Positions 17,464-24,722 of a stretch of 64,000 nucleotides of DNA are shown here, in pieces. The notes beneath the pieces were generated by a model. It was given only the letters and a program-made list of their open reading frames with translations. It had not been told where the DNA came from and made no database searches. This DNA comes from an uncultured Lachnospiraceae bacterium. Its GTDB lineage: Bacteria > Bacillota > Clostridia > Lachnospirales > Lachnospiraceae. Positions within the stretch are counted from its first letter, which is position 1. Every line of letters starts with the position of its first letter. Position numbers and translations under genes: made by a program. The stretch lies in assembly GCA_944383765.1 (NCBI GenBank), contig CALWQT010000009.1, positions 1-64,000 of the forward strand. Reading direction: 5' to 3'.

Positions 17464-18392
17464 CAGTTGATGTATTGATTCCGGTATATAAACCAGGAAG
17501 AAAATTTTCCAGGCTTTTAGCCATGCTGGAAAAGCAGGAATATCCTGTCCGGAAGATTATTGTAGTGAATACGGAGAAGAGCTATTGGAGAGACGAAGGG
17601 TTTTCCGGGATTCCCAATCTGGAAGTGCATCATATCACAAAAGAGGAATTTGACCATGGCAGGACCAGAAATCTTCTGATGTCCTATTCCCAGGCAGATA
17701 TCGGTGTCTGCATGACCGATGATGCGGTTCCGGCAGATGAGAAACTGATCGGGAATCTGGTGAAGGGATTTGAGCAGACCGGACCGGGAGGGGAGACGGT
17801 GATTGAGGTCTATGCCAGGCAGCTGGCAGATAAGGACTGTGAGCTGGCGGAAAGGCATACCAGATTGTTCAATTATCCGGAGGAGAGCCGGATGAAAACA
17901 TGGGACGATGTGGGAAAGCTGGGAATTAAAGCGTATTTTGCATCGAATGTGTGCTGCGCCTACCGGAGGGAATTATTTCTGGCCCAGGGAGGTTTTGTAA
18001 AACGGACTATTTTTAATGAGGATATGATATTTGCTGCCGGAGCTCTGAAAGCAGGCTATGGAATCTATTATGCTGCCGATGCCCGTGTGGTCCATTCCCA
18101 TAATTACAGCTGCCTGGAACAGCTTCACAGGAATTTCGACCTGGGGGTATCCCAGGCGGAATATCCGGAGATATTTGATTCTGTTCCTGCTGAGGGGGAA
18201 GGAATACGGCTGGTGAAAGATACGGCGGCATGGCTGGTCAGAACCGGACATGTGCTGGCAGTACCGGGGCTTGTGGCTAAAAGTGGCTGTAAATACGCAG
18301 GATATCGTCTGGGAAAAGTCTATAAACATCTTCCAAAACCAGCGGTACTCTGGCTGACTATGAATAAAAATTACTGGAGGAATGATAAATGA
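17460..18392 (+). CDS. rhamnosyltransferase-type GT2
   Basis: A 310-residue enzyme, started at the ATG that overlaps the previous stop (ATGA). The F-D-H-G-R-T-R-N motif (64-71) is a mark of the rhamnosyltransferase-like GT2 branch, and T-D-D-A-V-P (86-91) takes the D-x-D place. The C-terminus N-F-D-L-G-V-S-Q near 227 and a basic tail are also usual for that branch. The rmlC gene downstream supports a dTDP-rhamnose donor, though this is inferred. Confidence 0.8.
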   Translation: MTVDVLIPVYKPGRKFSRLLAMLEKQEYPVRKIIVVNTEKSYWRDEGFSGIPNLEVHHITKEEFDHGRTRNLLMSYSQADIGVCMTDDAVPADEKLIGNLVKGFEQTGPGGETVIEVYARQLADKDCELAERHTRLFNYPEESRMKTWDDVGKLGIKAYFASNVCCAYRRELFLAQGGFVKRTIFNEDMIFAAGALKAGYGIYYAADARVVHSHNYSCLEQLHRNFDLGVSQAEYPEIFDSVPAEGEGIRLVKDTAAWLVRTGHVLAVPGLVAKSGCKYAGYRLGKVYKHLPKPAVLWLTMNKNYWRNDK

Positions 18393-18745
18393 CGACAGTG
18401 CTTCGAATCGTACTGATCCTTGCGTCTCTGCTTACAACGGCAATGATCATCCGAAAAATCCGGCAGTCAAAAGTGCAGATTGAGGACGGGGTATTCTGGG
18501 TCTTTGTGTCTCTGATCCTGATTCTGTTCAGTATATTTCCCAGGACGGCTGATATTCTGTCCAGGCTGGCAGGAACGTATTCCACATCAAATTTTATCTT
18601 TTTATTTGTGATTTTTCTCCTGTTGGTGAAAGTCTTTTCTCTTTCTGTGAAGATTTCCCAACTGGAAACTAAGCAAAAAGAGCTGGTACAGAGAATCGCC
18701 CTGGAGAAGAAGGAAAGAGAGGAAAGCCATGAAGAACAGGTATGA
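18389..18745 (+). CDS. DUF2304 family small membrane protein
   Basis: A 118-residue protein with three hydrophobic segments (about 5-22, 33-52, 70-90) and a charged coiled-coil tail (S-Q-L-E-T-K-Q-K-E-L onward). This is the DUF2304 pattern, a family usually found beside DPM1-like transferases in Gram-positive glycan loci; function unproven. It overlaps its neighbours by 4 and 17 bases. It may assemble with the lipid-phosphate sugar transferase at 15467 or the DUF2142 protein that follows. Confidence 0.78.
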   Translation: MTTVLRIVLILASLLTTAMIIRKIRQSKVQIEDGVFWVFVSLILILFSIFPRTADILSRLAGTYSTSNFIFLFVIFLLLVKVFSLSVKISQLETKQKELVQRIALEKKEREESHEEQV

Positions 18746-20345
18746 GCCGGGAAAATTTGTCTGGCTGTGGGGACCTGTGGTTGTGGTCCTGCTGGGATTC
18801 TGGCATCTGCTTGATGTACGGGCTGGTGTATGGGAAAGCGGAGACAGGTTCCTGTATGTCTGGTACAGTTTTTTGATGGTTAGTTCCATAGGGATAACTG
18901 TAGCAGCCGGATGGCTGCTGTTTCGAAAAAAAGCGTCCATGGAACGGATATTTGCTGTCTGTGGGCTGTTTCTGGGGATTCTTTATCTGACGGTACTTCC
19001 ACCTTTGTCTGCTCCTGATGAAGTCAGCCATTATATCAGTGCATACCGGCTTTCCAGTGTCCTTTTAGGTCAGCCTGCAGCAGATGAGGAAGGAAGGGTC
19101 TATATCAGGGAACAGGATGCATTTATTCTGGACGGAAGCCTGGAGCCGGGAGAAGGATTTCCGGAAACAGGAGAGGAAGTGGGCGCTTCTGTATTAGGGC
19201 AGACGCTTACGGAGCAGACTTACCGGACCATCCATGATGTGGGAATAGGGAAACAGGGGGATAATGAACTGGTCACTACGATCCGAACGCCTGTGGCAAC
19301 CACTCCTGTGGCTTATCTCCTTCAGGCTCTGGGAATTGCAGTTGGCAGATTACTGGGGCTGGGGGGAATCGGACTTTTGTATCTGGGACGTCTGGGAAAT
19401 CTTATGTTTTATGTGGCAGCGGTATGGTATGGCATGAAGCGGCTCCCGTTTGGGAAAGAAATCCTGTTTGGAGTATGCCTGTTTCCCATGACCCTTCATC
19501 TGACTGCTTCGTTTTCCTATGACACCATGATTCTGGCATTGTCCTTTTTGTTTACTGCGGTATGCCTGGATCTGGCTTACGGTGCAGGCAGTGTGAGAAA
19601 ACGGGATGTAGTCCTTCTGGCGGCTGTAATGGCAGCGTTGGGCCCCTGTAAAATGGTCTATGCGGTACTGATGGGATTGTGTCTTCTGATCCCTGTGAAA
19701 AAATTCGGAGGCAGGAGAGCCTGGATTCTGTCAGCGGTACTTGTACTGGCGGCATATGGAGCAGCCATGGTGCTGGTGAACAGCCAGACAATTGCCATGT
19801 ATGCCGGAGAGACAGAAAGCTATGTGGGCTGGGCGGAAGAATCCGGATATACTCTCGGTGGATTGCTCCATGACCCGGTAAATATGCTGAAGATTTTTTA
19901 TAATACGGTCCTGCTTCAGGGAGAACAGTATCATACTACCATGATAGGAGCCAGTCTGGGAAATCTGGACGGTGTGCTGAATGTGCCATATATTCTGATC
20001 GTTTCCATGACCATAGGGATTTTGCTGATGGCTATGAAAAAACCTGGAACGGAAACGGTTTATTTTTCTGTAAAGCAAAAAATATGGATCTGGTTTTTAT
20101 GCCTGGCCTGTGCCGGAGCCACCATGCTGTCCATGCTGATTGCCTGGACACCAGCCAGTTCCGGGATTATCCTGGGAGTGCAGGGCAGATATTTTCTGCC
20201 GTTTCTGCCGGTGCTGGTGATGACGTTTAAAAACAACTGGGTGATCCTGCAGAAAAACAGGGACAGGGAGATTCTGTTTTTCATGATATGCGCCAATGGA
20301 TATGTATTGCTTCGGCTGTTTTCTATTGTCAGTATCCGGATATAG
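18729..20345 (+). CDS. DUF2142 family polytopic membrane protein (GT-C-like)
   Basis: A 538-residue integral membrane protein with about 12 hydrophobic segments. The P-P-L-S-A-P-D-E-V-S-H-Y motif near residues 94-105, in the first large outside loop, is the DUF2142 signature, with acidic residues placed as in GT-C glycosyltransferases. It probably transfers a sugar from a lipid-phosphate donor on the outer face. This fits the GT2-DUF2304-DUF2142 order, which recalls lipid-donor glycan decoration systems. Catalysis is inferred from the fold type only. Confidence 0.75.
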   Translation: MKNRYEPGKFVWLWGPVVVVLLGFWHLLDVRAGVWESGDRFLYVWYSFLMVSSIGITVAAGWLLFRKKASMERIFAVCGLFLGILYLTVLPPLSAPDEVSHYISAYRLSSVLLGQPAADEEGRVYIREQDAFILDGSLEPGEGFPETGEEVGASVLGQTLTEQTYRTIHDVGIGKQGDNELVTTIRTPVATTPVAYLLQALGIAVGRLLGLGGIGLLYLGRLGNLMFYVAAVWYGMKRLPFGKEILFGVCLFPMTLHLTASFSYDTMILALSFLFTAVCLDLAYGAGSVRKRDVVLLAAVMAALGPCKMVYAVLMGLCLLIPVKKFGGRRAWILSAVLVLAAYGAAMVLVNSQTIAMYAGETESYVGWAEESGYTLGGLLHDPVNMLKIFYNTVLLQGEQYHTTMIGASLGNLDGVLNVPYILIVSMTIGILLMAMKKPGTETVYFSVKQKIWIWFLCLACAGATMLSMLIAWTPASSGIILGVQGRYFLPFLPVLVMTFKNNWVILQKNRDREILFFMICANGYVLLRLFSIVSIRI

Positions 20346-20411
20346 TGGTATAGTAATCCTTGATTTTAAAGAAACAGATAAGAAATGAAAGATAAAAGGA
20401 GTAGAAGCAAA

Positions 20412-20966
20412 ATGGGAAAAATAACAGTAACTCCCTGCGGCATTGAGGGACTTTATGTGATCGAGCCTACGGTTTTTAAGGACGAAAGAGGCTATTTTGT
20501 AGAAACTTATAATCAGAATGATTTTCAAGAAGCGGGACTGAATATGGTGTTTGTGCAGGATAACCAGTCCATGTCCGTGAAAGGCGTATTGAGGGGACTT
20601 CATTATCAGAAACAGTTTCCTCAGGGCAAACTGGTGCGGGTGATCCGGGGAAAGGTCTTTGATGTGGCTGTGGATCTGAGAGCTGATTCTAAAACCTACG
20701 GAAAATGGTTTGGAGTGGAATTGAGCGCGGAGAATAAAAAGCAGTTTTATATTCCGGAAGGCTTTGCCCACGGTTTTCTGGTATTGTCTGATGAGGCGGA
20801 ATTTGCTTATAAGTGTACGGATTTTTATCACCCAGGTGATGAAGGCGGAATGGCATGGAACGATCCGGATATCGGAATTGAGTGGCCTCTGGAAGAAGGA
20901 GTGGAACTGATCATTTCTGAGAAAGATAAAAAATGGGGCGGATTTAAGGATACCTTCAAATTCTGA
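20412..20966 (+). CDS. rmlC: dTDP-4-dehydrorhamnose 3,5-epimerase
   Basis: A 184-residue cupin enzyme epimerising dTDP-4-keto-6-deoxyglucose at C3 and C5 on the way to dTDP-L-rhamnose. D-E-R-G-Y-F-V-E-T-Y (near 20-29), the catalytic-histidine segment L-R-G-L-H-Y-Q, and I-P-E-G-F-A-H-G-F near 110-118 are all present. I started it at ATG 20412, 10 bases after AGGAG; an ATG at 20385 lacks a site. The rmlA, rmlB and rmlD partners are not in the window, so the pathway must be completed elsewhere. Confidence 0.92.
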   Translation: MGKITVTPCGIEGLYVIEPTVFKDERGYFVETYNQNDFQEAGLNMVFVQDNQSMSVKGVLRGLHYQKQFPQGKLVRVIRGKVFDVAVDLRADSKTYGKWFGVELSAENKKQFYIPEGFAHGFLVLSDEAEFAYKCTDFYHPGDEGGMAWNDPDIGIEWPLEEGVELIISEKDKKWGGFKDTFKF

Positions 20967-20989
20967 GGGGAAAAGAAAGGAATTTTTTC

Positions 20990-21796
20990 ATGAATAATAT
21001 TTCCCTGATCAAGGAGATCATCAAGCGGAGAAAGCTGATATGGGATCTGTCCAAGGCGGATTTTAAAAAGAGGTTTGTAGGTTCCTATTTTGGCATGGTA
21101 TGGATGTTTGTACAGCCGGTCGTTACAGTGATGATCTATTTCTGTATTTTCCAGCTGGGATTTAAAAGCGTACCGCCGGTACCGGGAATTCCCTATGTAC
21201 TCTGGCTGGTACCCGGTATTGTGCCCTGGTTCTTTTTCAGTGAGGCGCTGAATACTATTACCAACTGCCTTCAGGAGTATCATTACCTGGTAAAAAAAGT
21301 GGTATTTCAGGTGGAAGTGCTGCCTGTGATCAAGCTGATATCCAGTTTGATGGTCCATGCATTTTTTGTACTGATCATGATCGTAATGGCTCTTTGCTAC
21401 GGAAAAACTCCTATGGCAACCTGGATTCAGGTTATTTATTATACCTTTGCAGCTTCCATGCTGGCGCTGGCTCTTGGATATTTTACCAGTGCAGTCAATG
21501 TATTTTTTAAGGATATGGCTCAGATCGTATCCATCTGCCTTCAGTTTGGAATGTGGATGGTACCTATCATGTATCAGGAATCTATGTTTGCTGATGTGCC
21601 GGCAGTACTTACGGTATTAAAGTTTAATCCGTTTTATTATGTTGTGGCAGGTTACCGGGACAGTATCCTGACAGGAAACTGGTTTTTTGAACGTCCCACT
21701 ATGACTTTATATTTCTGGGGAGTTACCCTGGTGCTGCTGTTTCTGGGGATTCGGGTGTTCCGGAAGCTGCGCCCTCATTTTTCTGATGTGCTGTGA
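20990..21796 (+). CDS. wzm: ABC-2 type polysaccharide export permease (Wzm/TagG-like)
   Basis: A 268-residue membrane subunit with six hydrophobic segments. The N-terminal amphipathic L-S-K-A-D-F-K-K-R-F and the F-V-Q-P-V-V-T-V-M-I-Y-F segment are typical of O-antigen and teichoic-acid exporters. It would form a dimer channel for an undecaprenyl-linked glycan, powered by the wzt product at 22636. Unusually, the two subunit genes are separated by a minus-strand methylglyoxal synthase and a terminator, so wzm ends one transcript and wzt starts another. Confidence 0.88.
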   Translation: MNNISLIKEIIKRRKLIWDLSKADFKKRFVGSYFGMVWMFVQPVVTVMIYFCIFQLGFKSVPPVPGIPYVLWLVPGIVPWFFFSEALNTITNCLQEYHYLVKKVVFQVEVLPVIKLISSLMVHAFFVLIMIVMALCYGKTPMATWIQVIYYTFAASMLALALGYFTSAVNVFFKDMAQIVSICLQFGMWMVPIMYQESMFADVPAVLTVLKFNPFYYVVAGYRDSILTGNWFFERPTMTLYFWGVTLVLLFLGIRVFRKLRPHFSDVL

Positions 21797-21841
21797 TGGT
21801 TGGCCGGGAGAGTTTTCCGGAAGCGGCCCATTAATTGAAAA

Positions 21842-21883
21842 ATACGCCTTGCAGAAGAGACGAAACTCTTTTACAAGGCGTAT
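21842..21883. terminator. bidirectional terminator between wzm and mgsA
   Basis: ATACGCCTTG (21842-21851) pairs with CAAGGCGTAT (21874-21883), with an inner AGAAGAG/CTCTT pairing. It is followed by CTTTTGTTTT on the plus strand and by a T-rich stretch on the minus strand, so it closes both converging genes. Confidence 0.8.
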
Positions 21884-21891
21884 CTTTTGTT

Positions 21892-22356
21892 TTACAGGGT
21901 CTTGGCCCTGTCAGCAATGTTTTGCTGAAAATTGATGATATTGTGTTCATATTCCTGATTCATGTAAGAAGATGTGATCAGAAAATCAGCGGTAGCCCGG
22001 TTGTTGGCAATGGGAATATCATATACCTGGGCAATCCGCAGAAGGGCTTTGACGTCCGGGTCATGGGGCTGGGCAGTGAGGGGGTCGGAAAAAAAGATGA
22101 CAAAATCAATGCGTCCCTCCACGATTTTTGCTCCGATCTGCTGGTCGCCACCCAGGGGGCCGCTGTTGTAACCTTTGACCGGAAGACCGGTTGCATCTGT
22201 GATCATCCGGGCGGTAGTTCCGGTACCGCACAGAAAATGATGTTTCAGTATTTCTTTATGGGCATCGCACCATTCAATGATTTCATGTTTTTTGCTGTCA
22301 TGGGCGATCAGGGCAATATTTTTCTGTTTCCCAATGGTCATAGTCAGAAAGTCCAT
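21892..22356 (-). CDS. mgsA: methylglyoxal synthase
   Basis: A 154-residue cytoplasmic enzyme turning dihydroxyacetone phosphate into methylglyoxal and phosphate, a bypass used under sugar-phosphate stress. The phosphate-binding G-T-G-T-T-A-R (44-50), the S-G-P-L-G-G-D-Q-Q-I-G segment and the F-F-S-D-P-L-T-A-Q-P-H-D-P-D-V segment are diagnostic. TAAGGAGGG precedes the ATG at 22356. It is a single gene on the opposite strand, wedged between the two halves of an ABC exporter, which suggests insertion or rearrangement within the locus. Confidence 0.93.
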   Translation of the reverse strand: MDFLTMTIGKQKNIALIAHDSKKHEIIEWCDAHKEILKHHFLCGTGTTARMITDATGLPVKGYNSGPLGGDQQIGAKIVEGRIDFVIFFSDPLTAQPHDPDVKALLRIAQVYDIPIANNRATADFLITSSYMNQEYEHNIINFQQNIADRAKTL

Positions 22357-22542
22357 GGGTCAATCCCTCCTTATGATAAAATTTACTTTCTTTGACTTGA
22401 TTGTGACACAGGAAAGCGGAAGTTGTCAAGCAAATCAGTGTAAAAACTGCAATATAGGGTAAGCTTATAAAAAAAACAAATATTGTATGGTGAATTAGGG
22501 AAAATTCTAAGAACAATGTAAGAAAATACAAATGGAAAACGG

Positions 22543-22571
22543 TGTAAAAAATACGGGGATTGTGTTATAAT
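22543..22571 (+). promoter_or_regulatory. promoter for block C (wzt operon)
   Basis: TGTAAA (22543-22548), 17 bases, TATAAT (22566-22571). The start would give a leader of about 58 bases to wzt. The rest of the 279-base gap (22357-22542) holds the mgsA upstream region, with no other structure I can support. Confidence 0.55.
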
Positions 22572-22635
22572 ATGAGCACTTAGCGAGCTGCCCAGCGGTC
22601 CGTATTTAGAATAATGATGCAGTCTGGAGGAAGCC

Positions 22636-23961
22636 ATGGCAGGCGAATATGCAATTAACGTACAGGATGTTACGAAAATATACAAATTATACGAAAAGCC
22701 GATTGACCGGCTGAAAGAGTCATTGAGTCCCACTCATAAGAATTATCACAGGGATTTTTATGCCCTGAACCATATTTCCTTTCAGGTGAAGAAGGGGGAG
22801 ACGGTAGGAATCATAGGAACCAATGGTTCCGGAAAATCCACAATACTGAAGATTATCACAGGAGTATTGACGCCTACCTCCGGTACAGCGGAAGTGGACG
22901 GAGTCATTTCGGCTCTGCTGGAATTGGGAGCCGGATTCAATATGGATTATACAGGTATCGAGAATATTTACATGAATGGGACCATGATGGGATTCTCGAA
23001 AAAGGAAATGGATGAGAAGCTTCCGGATATTCTGGAGTTTGCGGATATTGGGGACTTTGTATATCAGCCGGTAAAGACTTATTCCAGCGGTATGTTTGTA
23101 CGGTTGGCTTTTGCGCTGGCTATCAATGTGGAACCGGAGATTCTGATCGTAGATGAGGCACTTTCCGTAGGAGATGTATTTTTCCAGGCCAAGTGTTACC
23201 GCCGTATGGAAGAGATCAGGAGAAGTGGTACGACGATTGTCATGGTGACCCATGACATGGGAAGTATCATTAAATATTGTGATAAAGTGGTGCTGTTAAA
23301 TAAGGGCGAATTTGTAGCAGAAGGGGCTCCAGGCCGCATGGTGGATATGTATAAAAAGATTCTGGCAGGCCAGATGGATGCTCTGAAGGAAGACCTGGAA
23401 GAAATGAATGATTTTTCCGGAGATGGGATCGAGCAGAAAGATTTCCGGAAAGAGGAGGCAGGCCACCAGGGACTGATGCGGGAGAAGATCGCAGTGAATG
23501 CCAACCGGACGGAGTATGGGGACGGCAGGGCGGAAATCTTTGATTTTGGCCTGGAAGATGCCAGAGGCAACCTGACGAATCTTCTGCTGAAAGGCGAGGA
23601 GTTTACCATACGGGAAAAAATACGGTTTCACGCTTCGGTGAAAGATCCCATCTTTACTTATACCATCAAGGATAAGAAAGGTACCAGCCTGACAGGCACC
23701 AATACCATGTATGAAGGTACGGATATCAAACCGGTGGGACCGGGAGATGTTTATGAAATCTCCTTTAAACAGCGAATGACCCTTCAGGGCGGAGAGTATC
23801 TGCTTTCCATGAGCTGTACCGGATTTGAAGGGGAAGAACATGTGGTATATCACCGGCTGTATGATGTGGCAAGCATAACGGTTATTTCCAATAAAAACAC
23901 AGTGGGTGTTTATGATATGGAATCTGAGGTGGAAGCAAAACTGACGAAAGGCGGAAATTGA
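22636..23961 (+). CDS. wzt: polysaccharide ABC exporter ATPase with C-terminal carbohydrate-binding domain (Wzt)
   Basis: A 441-residue protein. The ATPase half has Walker A G-T-N-G-S-G-K-S-T (61-69), a Y-S-S-G-M signature (149-153), Walker B I-L-I-V-D-E-A-L-S (169-177) and the switch His206. A linker (240-285) leads to a beta-rich tail (about 290-435, including F-D-F-G-L-E-D-A and the late S-I-T-V-I-S-N), which matches the Wzt C-terminal domain. In Escherichia coli O8/O9a this tail recognises the capped non-reducing end of the glycan. Its presence therefore predicts that this polymer is capped before export, and the next two genes could do the capping. Confidence 0.9.
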   Translation: MAGEYAINVQDVTKIYKLYEKPIDRLKESLSPTHKNYHRDFYALNHISFQVKKGETVGIIGTNGSGKSTILKIITGVLTPTSGTAEVDGVISALLELGAGFNMDYTGIENIYMNGTMMGFSKKEMDEKLPDILEFADIGDFVYQPVKTYSSGMFVRLAFALAINVEPEILIVDEALSVGDVFFQAKCYRRMEEIRRSGTTIVMVTHDMGSIIKYCDKVVLLNKGEFVAEGAPGRMVDMYKKILAGQMDALKEDLEEMNDFSGDGIEQKDFRKEEAGHQGLMREKIAVNANRTEYGDGRAEIFDFGLEDARGNLTNLLLKGEEFTIREKIRFHASVKDPIFTYTIKDKKGTSLTGTNTMYEGTDIKPVGPGDVYEISFKQRMTLQGGEYLLSMSCTGFEGEEHVVYHRLYDVASITVISNKNTVGVYDMESEVEAKLTKGGN

Positions 23962-23963
23962 TT

Positions 23964-24722
23964 ATGGGACAGACAGCGAAAGAACTGCTGGAACTGTTGG
24001 AACAGTACGGCGATGATGAGAAAAGACTGCTGTGGGAGCATAGAAATCTGGAATATTTTTATGCCCTTTCGGATATCAGGGAGAATCTGCTGGAATGGTT
24101 TCCGTTTACGCCGGACTGCCATCTGCTCCAGATAGGGTCTGATTGCGGGGCCCTTACCGGTCTGTTTGCCAGAAAATGTGGGAACGTGACGGTTCTGGAC
24201 AGGGATGAAGAAGACCTTAAGGTGAATCAGAGGCGTCATGGGACCTCCGAGCATATCCGGTATCTGGCAGGCAGCATGGAACAGCTGGAAAATGCCGGGG
24301 AACGGTTTGGATATGTGGCGATGATTGGAAGCATTCAGGAACCTTTTCAGGAAATGGTGGAAAAAGGAAAAGGATTGTTGAAAGAAAATGGAATTTTTCT
24401 GATTGCTGTGGATAACCCCCAGGGACTGAAGCATTGGGCAGGAGCGCCCGGTGAAGGCTGCGGGGTGGGCAGAAAACGTCTGGAAGAAGCATTCCCAGGC
24501 GGAACGATTTATTATCCGTTTCCGGACTACAAGACGGCGGCGGAGTTGTATACAGACAGACGGCTTCCGGCGAAGGGTGACCTGACAGGGACCGTCATTT
24601 CCTATGATTATCCGGAATTTCTCAGGACAGATGTGGGCGCTTCCTGGGACAGTATCTGTGAAGAAGGCCGCTTTCCGGATTTTTCGAATTCGTACCTGAT
24701 GGTTTGGAGGAAACATGGCTGA
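23964..24722 (+). CDS. class I SAM-dependent methyltransferase
   Basis: A 252-residue protein with motif I at about 54-66 (L-L-Q-I-G-S-D-C-G-A-L-T-G), motif II acidic L-D-R-D-E (near 80) and a motif IV-like segment (Y-V-A-M-I-G-S-I). ATG 23964 is chosen; a TTG at 23958 overlapping the wzt stop would add two residues. It overlaps the next gene by eight bases. Position directly after wzt, before a kinase-like/coiled-coil protein, suggests a methyl cap on the glycan rather than a metabolic role, but the acceptor is not visible. N-terminal residues 1-45 are helical and may bind the partner. Confidence 0.8.
   Translation: MGQTAKELLELLEQYGDDEKRLLWEHRNLEYFYALSDIRENLLEWFPFTPDCHLLQIGSDCGALTGLFARKCGNVTVLDRDEEDLKVNQRRHGTSEHIRYLAGSMEQLENAGERFGYVAMIGSIQEPFQEMVEKGKGLLKENGIFLIAVDNPQGLKHWAGAPGEGCGVGRKRLEEAFPGGTIYYPFPDYKTAAELYTDRRLPAKGDLTGTVISYDYPEFLRTDVGASWDSICEEGRFPDFSNSYLMVWRKHG

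Noticed and set aside
20412..20966. Complete dTDP-rhamnose gene set
   Set aside because: Only rmlC is present; rmlA, rmlB and rmlD are not in the window.
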